The position numbers and the translations under genes are program-made. From contig JAOUBX010000026.1 in assembly GCA_029860075.1 (NCBI GenBank), positions 1 through 53,588 of the forward strand: DNA of 53,588 nt. The letters are read 5' to 3'. This stretch comes from Deltaproteobacteria bacterium. GTDB lineage: Bacteria > Desulfobacterota > JADFVX01. Shown here piece by piece: positions 1 through 8,534 of the stretch. The notes below the pieces were generated by a model, which worked only from the letters and a program-made list of their open reading frames with translations, searched no databases and was not told the DNA's origin. Each line of letters opens with the position of its first letter. The first letter of the stretch is position 1.

Positions 1-2
1 CG

Positions 3-215
3 CCGGGGGAAAAAACAAACTTCCCCATAATGACTATTTCCATAGCCGTTGTTACAAACCAGCACAGAACACTGGTAAATCACATCCAGGTGGGGGAACT
101 TGCCGCAGACCTCAAAGATTACGCCAAATCGTTACCGGGCAGTTCCTATGCCGTTGATAAACGAACAGACAACAGGCAGAAAATATTGAACAAAGCTCCG
201 GGAAAAAACAAATAA
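3..215 (+). CDS. C-terminal end of a GGDEF-type (diguanylate cyclase-like) protein, 5' truncated
   Basis: The reading frame is open from the window edge and ends at a stop at 213-215. The residues around TISIAVVTN and AADLKDYAKSLPGS resemble the last strand and helix of GGDEF domains of response-regulator diguanylate cyclases, where a 'T(V/I)SIGVV' strand is followed by a helix ending in a KxYAKS segment and a short basic tail. The GGDEF signature itself would lie upstream, so catalytic competence cannot be judged. The neighbouring PilZ gene on the other strand fits a cyclic-di-GMP context. The assignment rests on about 60 residues and is tentative. Confidence 0.5.
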   Translation, partial: PGEKTNFPIMTISIAVVTNQHRTLVNHIQVGELAADLKDYAKSLPGSSYAVDKRTDNRQKILNKAPGKNK

Positions 216-251
216 GTCCAAATTCCCAAAGGGGAACCGAGCTCTGAGAAT

Positions 252-593
252 CTATTTCTCTTCTTCGAGCTTCTTTCGATAAACTTCCAGAAACTCTTCT
301 TCATAAGTAAGCAGATTAATCCCCATACCGGAGAGCCCTTCCTTGTAAAAAGCAGGGGGGATCTTCCTGAAACGCATCACTTCACCCACCAGTTCGTGAT
401 CAACACCCTTTTCGTCTTTAATGGTCAAATAAAGAACGGTTCCTTCGGGATAGATGATATTGGTTTTTATAAACAATCCCTTTTCAGAAATGTCTATGAT
501 GTAAGCCCACTTCGCCGGAGGCCTTTCCAGGCCGAAAAGTATGGGTTTGTTAAATCCGATACGCTCGCTTGTCCTCTTCTCATCGATGGCCAT
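252..593 (-). CDS. PilZ domain protein (cyclic-di-GMP receptor-like)
   Basis: A compact one-domain protein of about 113 residues. It has the two PilZ ligand signatures: an RxxxR motif (RTSER) near the N-terminus and a DxSxxG motif (DISEKG) about 25 residues later. Together these normally clamp cyclic-di-GMP. A beta-barrel pattern follows and the C-terminus is a charged helix. The ATG at 593 is preferred over an in-frame TTG at 599 because an AAGGAG ribosome-binding site lies 8 bases before it. PilZ proteins usually act as cytoplasmic c-di-GMP effectors in motility or surface behaviour. The partner here is unknown. A GGDEF-like gene end lies just beyond on the opposite strand. Confidence 0.85.
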   Translation of the reverse strand: MAIDEKRTSERIGFNKPILFGLERPPAKWAYIIDISEKGLFIKTNIIYPEGTVLYLTIKDEKGVDHELVGEVMRFRKIPPAFYKEGLSGMGINLLTYEEEFLEVYRKKLEEEK

Positions 594-724
594 TAACAAT
601 ACTCCTTACCAATTAATAAGGGTTAATTTGTCCTTTATAGCTAATCTTTGTTTAAAGAAATCTCCACTAATTCAAAACCCGGATAAGAGGGCTGAAAAAT
701 AAGTCCTCTCAAAACAGGCAACCA

Positions 725-1378
725 TCATCCTCTTCGGAAGAAAGACCTCATAAGAAGCAACAGATGTCCCGGTGTCGGAGAAATACGAAACTGAGTGCGC
801 ATAGCCTTGCGATACATTTTATTCGTTTCTGCCCGTTTTGAAAGTCCCTTAAGAATTTTCACGGCCTCTCTTTTTTCCTTCTTTTTGGCAAGCTGCCTTA
901 CCAGCTCAAGGGTCGTATCAAAATGCCAGGGTTTTATTTTAAAGGCAATACGAAGAAGCCTGACAGACTTGTCCCTGGTCGATTTTTTATGAAAGTGCTT
1001 ACTTCCTTCCATAAGAATGGCAAGCGCATTTGACGTTTTATTTCGATCCAGCTCCAGCCTGGCGAGACGCTCCCACAAGCCGCTGTGATTCGGCATGGCA
1101 CGGGCAGCCTGCCGGTACACTGCGATAGCCATGTCTACTTTTCCCTTTTTATAGTATCCTTCAGCAGATTTTTTAAAACTTGAAGCCGCATCCTTATAAT
1201 TTTTCATAGATACGAGGATAGGGGCCATTTTAAGATGCAACTCAAATTCATTAGGTTCTTTTGCAAGCATTTCCCGGTAAATGGCAACGGCCTTCTTCGC
1301 ATTTCGCTTGCCTCTTGCTTTGGCCGCTTTATCAAGAAGCTGCCGGCGTGTCAGTTCCTTCCCTTTAAAAAGTTTAAT
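725..1378 (-). CDS. TPR-repeat protein, probable ATT start codon
   Basis: A soluble helical repeat protein with tetratricopeptide-like units (for example KDAASSFKKSAEGYYKKGKVDMAI, read as two adjoining helices, then further repeats). It has no signal peptide or membrane segment and was probably a scaffold for protein interactions. The first ATG is at 1270, but the frame stays open for 36 further codons with TPR-like sequence (AVAIYREMLAKEP). It begins just after a perfect AGGAGG at an ATT codon (1378-1376), with an in-frame TAA four codons further upstream. I therefore place the start at ATT. If that is wrong, the gene starts at the CTG eight codons later or at 1270. Confidence 0.75.
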   Translation of the reverse strand: MKLFKGKELTRRQLLDKAAKARGKRNAKKAVAIYREMLAKEPNEFELHLKMAPILVSMKNYKDAASSFKKSAEGYYKKGKVDMAIAVYRQAARAMPNHSGLWERLARLELDRNKTSNALAILMEGSKHFHKKSTRDKSVRLLRIAFKIKPWHFDTTLELVRQLAKKKEKREAVKILKGLSKRAETNKMYRKAMRTQFRISPTPGHLLLLMRSFFRRG

Positions 1379-1419
1379 GGCGACCTCCTTTTAAAAAATA
1401 CTGGAAAGGAAATTAAATT

Positions 1420-1986
1420 TCAATCCCTCGGCTTTGCAAGAATTTCAAGCACTTTTAATTCAAGGAAGCGTTTTGATGCCGCCGATTTGATTATACATAC
1501 CGTATCAGCCCCCCTTACCGTACCGGCAAGGGCCGCAACTTCCTCCCCTTCGGGAATAAGACTACCGTCACAGGCCTCCATAACGATTTCACAGCAAACC
1601 TTGACCCCTTCGCCAAACCTCCTTAGTGACTGGGCAACGATCATAGTCGGATAAAGACCGTCAAATTTCTTTGAAAAAGCCGTTTCTATTGAATGAGTCA
1701 GTATGGTGCCCGTATATATTTTTGCGCCGCACCTTAATATTTCATCTCGATGTTCAGGCAAAAATTCAAAATGGTTTGGCTCCTTAAAACCTGCAGAATG
1801 GGTAACAACAACGACGTTGACATTTTTACCCTCAAGCTGCCTGGCCATAGCCGCACCGGTAGTTCCGACAGTCGTTGCGACAACAACATGCCTGCACCCC
1901 TCATTAACAAGCTGAGACGTAATTTCAATACAGCGCCCACTATTTTCCCTGCCGCTGCTTTCAAAGTATTCGACCTGCCTGATCAT
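1420..1986 (-). CDS. Stand-alone pyruvate kinase alpha/beta (C-terminal-like) domain protein
   Basis: 188 residues, corresponding to the pyruvate kinase C-terminal alpha/beta fold without the catalytic barrel. Features seen are VVVATTVGTTGAAMA, a loop with VVTHSAGF, and a final strand pattern. In pyruvate kinase this domain binds the allosteric effector. Free-standing copies occur in many bacteria and archaea, and their role is not established. There is no signal sequence. A GGGAGAG ribosome-binding site precedes the ATG. The gene is followed after about 40 bases by the TPR gene on the same strand and could be co-transcribed with it. Confidence 0.8.
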   Translation of the reverse strand: MIRQVEYFESSGRENSGRCIEITSQLVNEGCRHVVVATTVGTTGAAMARQLEGKNVNVVVVTHSAGFKEPNHFEFLPEHRDEILRCGAKIYTGTILTHSIETAFSKKFDGLYPTMIVAQSLRRFGEGVKVCCEIVMEACDGSLIPEGEEVAALAGTVRGADTVCIIKSAASKRFLELKVLEILAKPRD

Positions 1987-2216
1987 TCATCTCTCCCTGA
2001 CATAGCACTGTAATCTTTATAGCATACTATTTTTTCAAATAAAACTAAACAATGCTATTATCCGTGGACGGAGATATTAAAGACCGGTATTGAAATACCT
2101 GAAAAAAGATTATTTTTTATACCCATTAAAAATCAGCAATGCCGCTAATTCTTTGACATTTTTTAACTCATAATTTAGTATACATCTTTACAACAAGTAC
2201 TCAGGACATTCTTCCT

Positions 2217-3698
2217 ATGCACACACCTTCAATGAGCGAATTTAAAGAACTGGCCAAAGAGGGGAACCTTATTCCCCTTTACAGGGAAATACTGGCCGAC
2301 ATGGATACACCTGTCTCTGCCTATAAAAAAATAGCGCGCGGCCCTTACTCCTTTCTATTTGAAAGCGTCGTAGGCGGTGAAAAATGGGCCAGGTACTCCT
2401 TTCTCGGCTGTGAGCCGTCGGTTATTTTCAAGAGCAAGGGTGGCAATGTAGAGATCATCGAAAATGGCGAAACGAAAATCATCCATTGTGATAAAGACCC
2501 CCTCTATCACCTGAAAGAGCTTATGAACAGATACAAGCCTGTCAAGCTCCCGGGCCTTCCAAGGTTTTTTGGAGGTGCCGTCGGTTATCTCGGTTACGAC
2601 ATGGTCAGATTTTTTGAAAAACTCCCTGAACTTACGGAAGATGATCTGGGCCTGCCTGATTCTCTTCTCATGATCACCGATACGATCCTCATCTTTGACA
2701 ATGTAAATCAGAAGATTAAAGTCGTCTCAAACGCCCATACGGAGGGTGTTGATACAGAAGAGGCTTACCACAGGGCAGCGGAAAGAGTCGAAGATATGAT
2801 CGACCGCCTCAGAAGCCCTATACCGATCAGGGAGAACCGGAAAAGGCTGTCAAAGCCAGAGGAACCAAACTCTAACTTTTCAAAACAAGCCTTCAAGAAT
2901 ATTGTGGAAAAGGCAAGAGACTACATCCGGGAAGGCGATATTTTCCAGGTCGTTCTCTCCCAGCGTTTTGAAGTGGATAATCATGAAGATCCCTTCGACG
3001 TATACCGGGCCATCAGGTCTTTAAATCCCTCTCCCTACCTGTTTTTATTAACTATGGATGAAGTTTCCCTTGTAGGATCATCACCGGAAGTACTGGTAAG
3101 AGTAGAAGAAGGAGACATTACGCTAAGGCCCATTGCCGGGACCCGCAAAAGAGGCGAAACGGAAGAAGAAGACAAGGCCCTTGAGGAAGATCTTCTTGCC
3201 GACCCCAAGGAAAGAGCCGAGCACATCATGCTTGTCGACCTTGGCCGTAATGACGTGGGAAGGGTATCACAGGTAGGCAGTGTTGAAGTGGATGAACTCA
3301 TGGTTATCGAGCGCTATTCTCATGTCATGCATATTGTCTCCAACGTAAAAAGCAATATCAATGAAGGTCTCGATGCCTATGACGTGCTGAGGGCATGCTT
3401 CCCTGCGGGAACCGTATCAGGGGCACCCAAGGTAAGGGCCATGGAAATCATCGAGGAACTGGAGCCGACCAAAAGAGGCCCCTATGCGGGAGCCGTGGGC
3501 TATTTCTCTTTTACAGGCAATATGGATATCTGCATTACCATAAGAACTATTCTCATCAAGGGGGACAAAGCATATGTACAGGCCGGTGCCGGCATTGTCG
3601 CCTATTCGGACCCGGAAAGCGAATATGTAGAAACGGTAAACAAGGCCAAAGGAAGCATGAGGGCCCTTGAAATTGCAGCAGGCGGCCTAAATTCATAA
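2217..3698 (+). CDS. trpE: Anthranilate synthase component I
   Basis: 493 residues, the usual length of TrpE. It converts chorismate with ammonia or glutamine to anthranilate, the first step of tryptophan synthesis. The N-terminal half contains the NLIPLYREI and PVSAYKK segments and a feedback-site region. The C-terminal chorismate-binding half has GSSPEVLVR, the PIAGTRKRG block, LVDLGRNDVGRV and PAGTVSGAPKVRAMEII, all typical active-site elements. trpG is not in this window, so the gene is separated from the rest of the pathway here. The start at 2217 lacks a strong ribosome-binding site; an ATG five codons in is an alternative. No leader peptide was recognised upstream. Confidence 0.95.
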   Translation: MHTPSMSEFKELAKEGNLIPLYREILADMDTPVSAYKKIARGPYSFLFESVVGGEKWARYSFLGCEPSVIFKSKGGNVEIIENGETKIIHCDKDPLYHLKELMNRYKPVKLPGLPRFFGGAVGYLGYDMVRFFEKLPELTEDDLGLPDSLLMITDTILIFDNVNQKIKVVSNAHTEGVDTEEAYHRAAERVEDMIDRLRSPIPIRENRKRLSKPEEPNSNFSKQAFKNIVEKARDYIREGDIFQVVLSQRFEVDNHEDPFDVYRAIRSLNPSPYLFLLTMDEVSLVGSSPEVLVRVEEGDITLRPIAGTRKRGETEEEDKALEEDLLADPKERAEHIMLVDLGRNDVGRVSQVGSVEVDELMVIERYSHVMHIVSNVKSNINEGLDAYDVLRACFPAGTVSGAPKVRAMEIIEELEPTKRGPYAGAVGYFSFTGNMDICITIRTILIKGDKAYVQAGAGIVAYSDPESEYVETVNKAKGSMRALEIAAGGLNS

Positions 3699-3750
3699 GT
3701 GAAAGCTAAACCGCGTTAAAATCCCCTTAATACCCTCTAGGGGCATATTT

Positions 3751-3801
3751 CCCCCTTTACAAAAGGGGGAGATTAAAATCCCTCCCTTTTGTAAAGGGAG
3801 G
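3751..3801. repeat. Paired short inverted repeats between trpE and the DUF2723 gene
   Basis: Two adjacent palindromes of the form CCCCCTTTACAAAAGGGGG and CTCCCTTTTGTAAAGGGAG, arranged head to head. Each could fold into a hairpin and the two could pair with each other. A related CCTCCCTTTACAAAAGGGAGG copy occurs near 41412-41433. It looks like a dispersed intergenic repeat. It may also end trpE transcription, but there is no clear T-tract. Confidence 0.6.
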
Positions 3802-3894
3802 TGAGGAGGGATTTTATTATTAAAAATTTATCTGATATAATTATGAGTAATAAATCTTTTGTCATACCAGATCTGGTATTTTACATTTAATGCA

Positions 3895-5730
3895 ATGGAT
3901 TCTCCTCCTTCAGCATTTTATAAAAAAAAGTTAATTCTCCCACTTACACTCTCAGCAATAACTCTCATACTTTATGCTTTCACCCTGTCACCAACAATAA
4001 ATTTTGGCGATTCCCCCGAACTGATATCATCAGCCTATACACTCGGCATGTCCCATCCGCCGGGCTATCCCCTTTATTCTTTGCTGGGCAAGTTTTTTTC
4101 TCTCATTCCCTGGTCTGACTCCATTGCCCGGCGGATTAATTTAGCATCGGCCTTTTATTCGGCAGCATCCATATTTATACTTGCACTGCTCATTGAAATT
4201 TCCGGAATCAATTACGCCAGAGTGGGCATTATTTTTTTTGCAACCTTTCTGGCTCTCTCAACTACCTTATGGTCCCAATCGGTAGTGTCAGAAGTTTATA
4301 CCCTCAACCTTCTTTTCTTTTCATTGCTGCTTTTTTTTACTTATCTCTGGTGGAAAAAGGGAGACAGGCCATACCTGCCGGCAGGCTTTTTTCTTTATGG
4401 CCTTGGTCTTGCCAATCATCACACACTGCTTCCCTTTATACCTCTATTGATCATCTTCCTTATTGCCGGAAAGCGAAATGAAATAAAAAATATTCCTCTT
4501 ATCTTTTCATTGATCGCCTTATTCATACTCGGCTTAAGTGTTTATATTTATATGCCCCTAAGGTCAATGCAGTCCCCCGCTATGGACTGGGGCGATCCTG
4601 AAAACTTTAGGCAATTTTTCGATATAGTACTAAGAAGACACTTTCCAACGATTGAAACAAGCCTTACTTTACAACAGGCATTTAAGCAACTTACCTGGTA
4701 TGGCAGTGCTATAGTCCGGGAATTTACCTTTACAGGAGCGATTCTGGCGCTGTGGGGCCTCACAAGGTCTTACAAATGGGGAAAGCCTCCCTTTTTATTT
4801 CTCTTCCTCCTTTTTATTATCCACGGAATTGCTACCCTGCTCGTTTTAAATCCCACATCTTCAGAATCCTACAAAAACGTAAGCGCCATGTTGATCCCTT
4901 CCTATGCCATCATGGCGCTCTGGATCGGTCTCGCTGTTTCGAACTTAACATCTATAATAGTCAATAGAAAAGGGGGCCACATTTCCCTTACCGTACTTTT
5001 TGCCGCAATTTCAGCTTCCCTGATTTATAACGCACCCTCTGTCTATCAAAAAAACGACGAAAGCAATAACTACTTTGCCCTCGATTATGCCTCCAACATA
5101 TTTAACAGCATCGATGAAAAGGGTGTTATTTTCGTTGAGTCCGACACGGCCCTCTTTCCCCTCTGGTATCTCCAGTTTGTTGAAGGCGCAAGACCCGATG
5201 TGGCCGTCATCGACGTGGACTTTCTCATGCTTCCCTGGTTCAAAGGACAAATCAGGGAAAGGTACAAAAATATTGATATCAAAGTGGAAGACCTGGGCAA
5301 GCATTCATCAAGAAGCGGTAAAAAAGTCGCCTTTGCCGACATGCTCGATGCCTTTAAGGTAAACCAGGTGGATACTGTTATTGAAGACATCATCGCAATA
5401 AGACCTATCTATATATCCTATGAATTCGGTCCCGTCTACAGACAATTTAAAGAGATAAAAGGGATTTACGTTATCAATGAAGGCCTCATTTACAAAGTCA
5501 GCAAGACCTACGAAAAACCGGCTGTAAAAAAATGGGACACCTTCAATTTCCGAAGCCTGCTCCAATATAATCTGAAAGATGATCTCACGGTCAAAGTCCT
5601 GGCTTCAGCCTACATCAATCCGCTGAAAAGAAAGGGGCAGTTGCTTTATGACAGTGGTAAAAGGGATGAGGCAATGAAAATTCTTAAGCGAATAAAGGAG
5701 ATTGAGGCTGGGGCGGCTGGTGTGAAGTGA
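3895..5730 (+). CDS. DUF2723 family multi-pass membrane protein, probable glycosyltransferase-C fold
   Basis: About 611 residues with around ten hydrophobic segments in the first 390 residues, then a soluble C-terminal region. The opening segment TLSPTINFGDSPELISSAYTL followed by HPPGYPLY is the hallmark of DUF2723 proteins, which resemble dolichyl-phosphate-mannose-type O-glycosyltransferases. The acidic residue in FGDSPE and the HPPGYP loop probably form part of the active site. The C-terminal part contains VIFVESDTALFPLWYLQ, common in this family. The start is uncertain: a TTG at 3859 gives 12 more residues, and ATG 3895 has only a weak ribosome-binding site. Donor and acceptor are unknown. 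Confidence 0.8.
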   Translation: MDSPPSAFYKKKLILPLTLSAITLILYAFTLSPTINFGDSPELISSAYTLGMSHPPGYPLYSLLGKFFSLIPWSDSIARRINLASAFYSAASIFILALLIEISGINYARVGIIFFATFLALSTTLWSQSVVSEVYTLNLLFFSLLLFFTYLWWKKGDRPYLPAGFFLYGLGLANHHTLLPFIPLLIIFLIAGKRNEIKNIPLIFSLIALFILGLSVYIYMPLRSMQSPAMDWGDPENFRQFFDIVLRRHFPTIETSLTLQQAFKQLTWYGSAIVREFTFTGAILALWGLTRSYKWGKPPFLFLFLLFIIHGIATLLVLNPTSSESYKNVSAMLIPSYAIMALWIGLAVSNLTSIIVNRKGGHISLTVLFAAISASLIYNAPSVYQKNDESNNYFALDYASNIFNSIDEKGVIFVESDTALFPLWYLQFVEGARPDVAVIDVDFLMLPWFKGQIRERYKNIDIKVEDLGKHSSRSGKKVAFADMLDAFKVNQVDTVIEDIIAIRPIYISYEFGPVYRQFKEIKGIYVINEGLIYKVSKTYEKPAVKKWDTFNFRSLLQYNLKDDLTVKVLASAYINPLKRKGQLLYDSGKRDEAMKILKRIKEIEAGAAGVK

Positions 5731-5827
5731 TAGCTCTTTCTCTTGAAATTATGGGTTGCACTTCACTCCGCCCATTCTGATCTACGAAAACCATATTTTA
5801 TCTATCCCACTCCGAATGTCCCGCTAT

Positions 5828-5962
5828 TGTCATTCCCGAGGATTTAATCGGGAATCTGGTTTTGGTTAAAAAGCATAATCCCCGGTGGTGAGATTTTTAT
5901 TGTGATTTGATCGAGTCATGAAATTGAAACCATATCCCCGACAGGGGCATTCGGGGATGACA
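5828..5962. repeat. TGTCATTCCCGA repeat copy R1 (135 bp, keeps the 3' end of the GIY-YIG gene)
   Basis: It starts TGTCATTCCCGAGG and ends TCGGGGATGACA, which are near-perfect terminal inverted repeats. Its right 90 bases align closely with the last codons and 3' flank of the GIY-YIG gene in copy R4 (ATAATCCCC, TTGTGATTTGATC, AACCATATCCCCGA). It therefore looks like R4 with most of the ORF deleted. The former coding part has a TGA stop and has lost the original stop codon. Confidence 0.85.
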
Positions 5963-5987
5963 GGAAAGAAAGAAACCTATATGAATT

Positions 5988-6092
5988 TGTCATTCCCGAG
6001 GGTCTAATCGGGAATCTGGTTTTTAAGTATGGTGATTTGATTAAGTAATAAAACCAAAACCATATCCCCGATAGGAGCACTCGGGGATGACA
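5988..6092. repeat. TGTCATTCCCGA repeat copy R2 (105 bp)
   Basis: Same termini as R1. The interior joins the 5' leader of the GIY-YIG element (up to about its ATG) directly to the last codons and 3' flank (GTGATTTGATTAAGTAAT). The length of 105 bp is shared with R3, R5 and R6. Confidence 0.85.
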
Positions 6093-6223
6093 GAGAAGAA
6101 AGGAGGGCAATAAAGGGTTCTAATTTTAGTGGTATAGGGTCTTTAACTTAAGCGTAACCCGGATGAAAATCCGGGGCATATAATTTCCCTGTAAGACGTT
6201 TTTATTGCCAGGCTCTACTGTAC

Positions 6224-6337
6224 TTACGTTTCCAGTTCAACAAACAGATCATTCAGTGCTTCATTTAAAAGCTTCTGAATCGTTGCATCTTCTTCAAGTG
6301 CAATAGTTTTAAGCTGTCTCCCCTGGCTTAACAACAT
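6224..6337 (-). pseudogene. Fragment of a ribbon-helix-helix (antitoxin-like) protein
   Basis: A 37-codon frame whose C-terminus reads RQLKTIALEEDATIQKLLNE and then ALNDLF. This matches the end of ribbon-helix-helix antitoxin-like proteins (LKxLAxExGTTxQxLxxEALNDLF). The N-terminal beta strand that would contact DNA is missing and no ribosome-binding site is visible, so it is probably a remnant. No toxin gene was recognised beside it. The rest of 6093-6644 shows no convincing gene. Confidence 0.45.
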
Positions 6338-6644
6338 TATATTGAAGGATTAGCAAACTCTGACAAAAATAAAAATAAGGCCCTGCAGCAGTTGCAAAGG
6401 ATGCAGCAACAAATAGTAAGGCAGCGGCAACGAGATTTAGGTACTGGTCGATAATTTGTAAATATGATTTGAAACAAGAATAGCCAATAAAATCCAAACT
6501 TCTACATCAAAAAGTCTTTTTCAACCAATTTCCAATCAAAAATAAATAAATTTACAAATAAAAAGTGTTTTGCTACACTTTCACTAGAATTAATCTATTA
6601 TTCCTCAAATAAATGTTTATTAAAACTATGCGTTAGCAATAAAT

Positions 6645-8153
6645 ATGAAAATTAACCCGGACAAAGATCTTAGGCTCGTTGGTTATGGCGAATTAGTACG
6701 GCGCTATTCTCTTAAAGTCATACCTCATCATACTCAGTCATTCATCGCTGAAAAAGGAAGGCGTAAGACGGTTATAGAGGATTACCGGAGGAAGGAGATT
6801 TATACCAGGAGATATGACCCTGCAGACACTTTGATGGATCATTTAGTATTTGCTCTAAAGTATGAAGGGATCAACTTGGAGATACTCAAAGCTCTTTTCC
6901 CGGTTGTAGACTCCGGGGAACTTGAAGACTCTATCAAGCGAAATCCAGCAGGGAAGCATTCACGAAAAATCTGGTTTTTGTACGAATATCTTATGGACAA
7001 GGAACTGGATTTGGAAACTCCCGGTGTAACTAATTATGTTGATCTCCTTGATTCGGGCCAGTATTACACTGGAAAAGGTGCCCAATCCCGCCGTCAAAAA
7101 GTTACAGATAATCTCTTAGGCAATCAGCACTTCTGCCCTATGATTCGACGAACTGATGAACTGGAAGATTATATTGATCTTCAGCTAGACAAGAAAGGAA
7201 TAGAAGTAATAGGTCAATATCCGCCGGAAATCATACAGCGGGCAGTTTCTTATTTATTTACCAGGGAAACAAAATCTTCCTTTGAGATTGAGCGAGCAGT
7301 TCCGGATCAGAAACGGGCAGCCCGATTTGTTGAATTGCTTATGCGAGCAGATGATCAGGAGTTCTTTGAAAAAAAATCATTGATAGAACTTCAGAAGGCA
7401 ACTGTTGATGAACGTTTTGCTAATCATGATTTTCGTACTGATCAAAACTATGTGGGACAAACCGTAAGTTTTGGTAATGAGGTGATCCATTATATTTCAC
7501 CCAGGCCTGAAGACCTTCAAGAACTCATGGAAGGCATGTTCCAGGCCTATAAGCGAATGGTGGATTCTCAAGTTCATCCTGTTTTGATTGCGACAGCAAT
7601 TTCATTCGGATTTGTATTTATTCATCCTTTTGATGATGGTAATGGTCGTATTCATCGCTTTCTAATTCATAATATTTTGGCAAAAAGGTTGTTTACACCG
7701 AAAGGCTTTATTTTCCCGGTTTCAGCAACCATGCTCCACAAGATGAGGGAATATGATGAAGCTTTAGAGCTCTTTTCAAAGTCTCTTTTGCCACTGCTGG
7801 ATTATGAACTGGATGCTGATGGCAGAATGGATGTTAAGAATGAAACGGCACTGCATTATAAATATATCGATATGACCGCAATAGCTGAAAGATTATTCGG
7901 ATTTATCGAGGATACAATTGAACATGAGTTAGTCTCAGAATTGGACTTTATTATTGATTACGATAGGGCAAAATTGGCTATAAGAGAGATTGTGGATATG
8001 CCTGATCGGCTTATTGATCTCTTTATCCGCCTGTGCATTGACAACAAAGGTCAACTGTCAATTAACATGCGTAAGGCCAAGTTCGCAAGTCTGACAGACG
8101 ACGAAGTTTTACAAATGGAAAAATGTGTTCGAACTTCCTTTAAGAAAATTTAA
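6645..8153 (+). CDS. Fic domain protein (putative AMP-transferase or related)
   Basis: 502 residues. The Fic catalytic motif HPFDDGNGRIHR is intact at about residues 327-338, with the catalytic His followed by the anion-binding GNGR. An inhibitory-helix-like motif, SSFEIER, lies at about 211-217. It matches the S/TxxxE pattern of self-inhibited Fic proteins but has R instead of the usual G/N after the Glu. The N-terminal 200 residues (PHHTQSFIAEKG) are typical of a large Fic subgroup. The flap and C-terminal helical part follow the catalytic motif. Fic enzymes usually attach AMP to hydroxyl side chains of target proteins; the target here is unknown. The gene sits alone in an accessory stretch with repeats on both sides. 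Confidence 0.9.
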   Translation: MKINPDKDLRLVGYGELVRRYSLKVIPHHTQSFIAEKGRRKTVIEDYRRKEIYTRRYDPADTLMDHLVFALKYEGINLEILKALFPVVDSGELEDSIKRNPAGKHSRKIWFLYEYLMDKELDLETPGVTNYVDLLDSGQYYTGKGAQSRRQKVTDNLLGNQHFCPMIRRTDELEDYIDLQLDKKGIEVIGQYPPEIIQRAVSYLFTRETKSSFEIERAVPDQKRAARFVELLMRADDQEFFEKKSLIELQKATVDERFANHDFRTDQNYVGQTVSFGNEVIHYISPRPEDLQELMEGMFQAYKRMVDSQVHPVLIATAISFGFVFIHPFDDGNGRIHRFLIHNILAKRLFTPKGFIFPVSATMLHKMREYDEALELFSKSLLPLLDYELDADGRMDVKNETALHYKYIDMTAIAERLFGFIEDTIEHELVSELDFIIDYDRAKLAIREIVDMPDRLIDLFIRLCIDNKGQLSINMRKAKFASLTDDEVLQMEKCVRTSFKKI

Positions 8154-8182
8154 AAGGTAATGCGGCAGCTTTTCATTAAGAG

Positions 8183-8359
8183 TGGTTTGTCCCGGGAGTA
8201 CAATTGGAAAGGGTCCTTTTTCACAATCCCTGTGTCGATCTTTCCGTAGAAAGTATAATAGAGACCGCCAGGGTCAGGGTTTTGGAATATTGCGGCAATA
8301 ACAAGAGCCGTGCCGCCGAACTGCTTAAAAGGAGCAGGACTTTTTTCTACCGTAAATGA
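8183..8359 (+). pseudogene. Relic of a sigma-54-dependent regulator C-terminus (Fis-type HTH)
   Basis: The frame ends at TGA 8357-8359 and encodes a degraded WxxPGxxLERVL segment, as in the 'PGNVRELE' region of sigma-54 activators. This is followed by a good Fis-type helix-turn-helix (NNKSRAAELLKRSRTFFYRK). There is no start codon or AAA+ domain upstream; the Fic gene ends 30 bases before. It looks like the surviving end of a deleted regulator gene. Confidence 0.65.
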
Positions 8360-8384
8360 GTGGGTACATTACTACTACTTTTTT

Positions 8385-8489
8385 TGTCATTCCCGAGGGT
8401 TTAATCGGGAATCCGGTTTTAACGTTTGATGATTTGATAAAGCAATAAAATCAAAACCATATCCCCGATAGAAGCACTCGGGGATGACA
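8385..8489. repeat. TGTCATTCCCGA repeat copy R3 (105 bp)
   Basis: It has the same terminal inverted repeats and 105-bp length as R2. The interior joins GGTTTTAACGTTTGAT to GATTTGATAAAGCAATAAAA, again a leader-to-tail fusion of the GIY-YIG element. It lies 45 bases before copy R4. Confidence 0.85.
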
Positions 8490-8534
8490 GGAAAGAAAGA
8501 AGCCTTGCCTATCCTACTCCGAATGTCCCCCTTT

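Noticed and set aside
6309..6497. 62-codon minus-strand frame with a hydrophobic middle
   Set aside because: TTG start without a ribosome-binding site, and it overlaps the RHH fragment in another frame. Not recognisable as a family.
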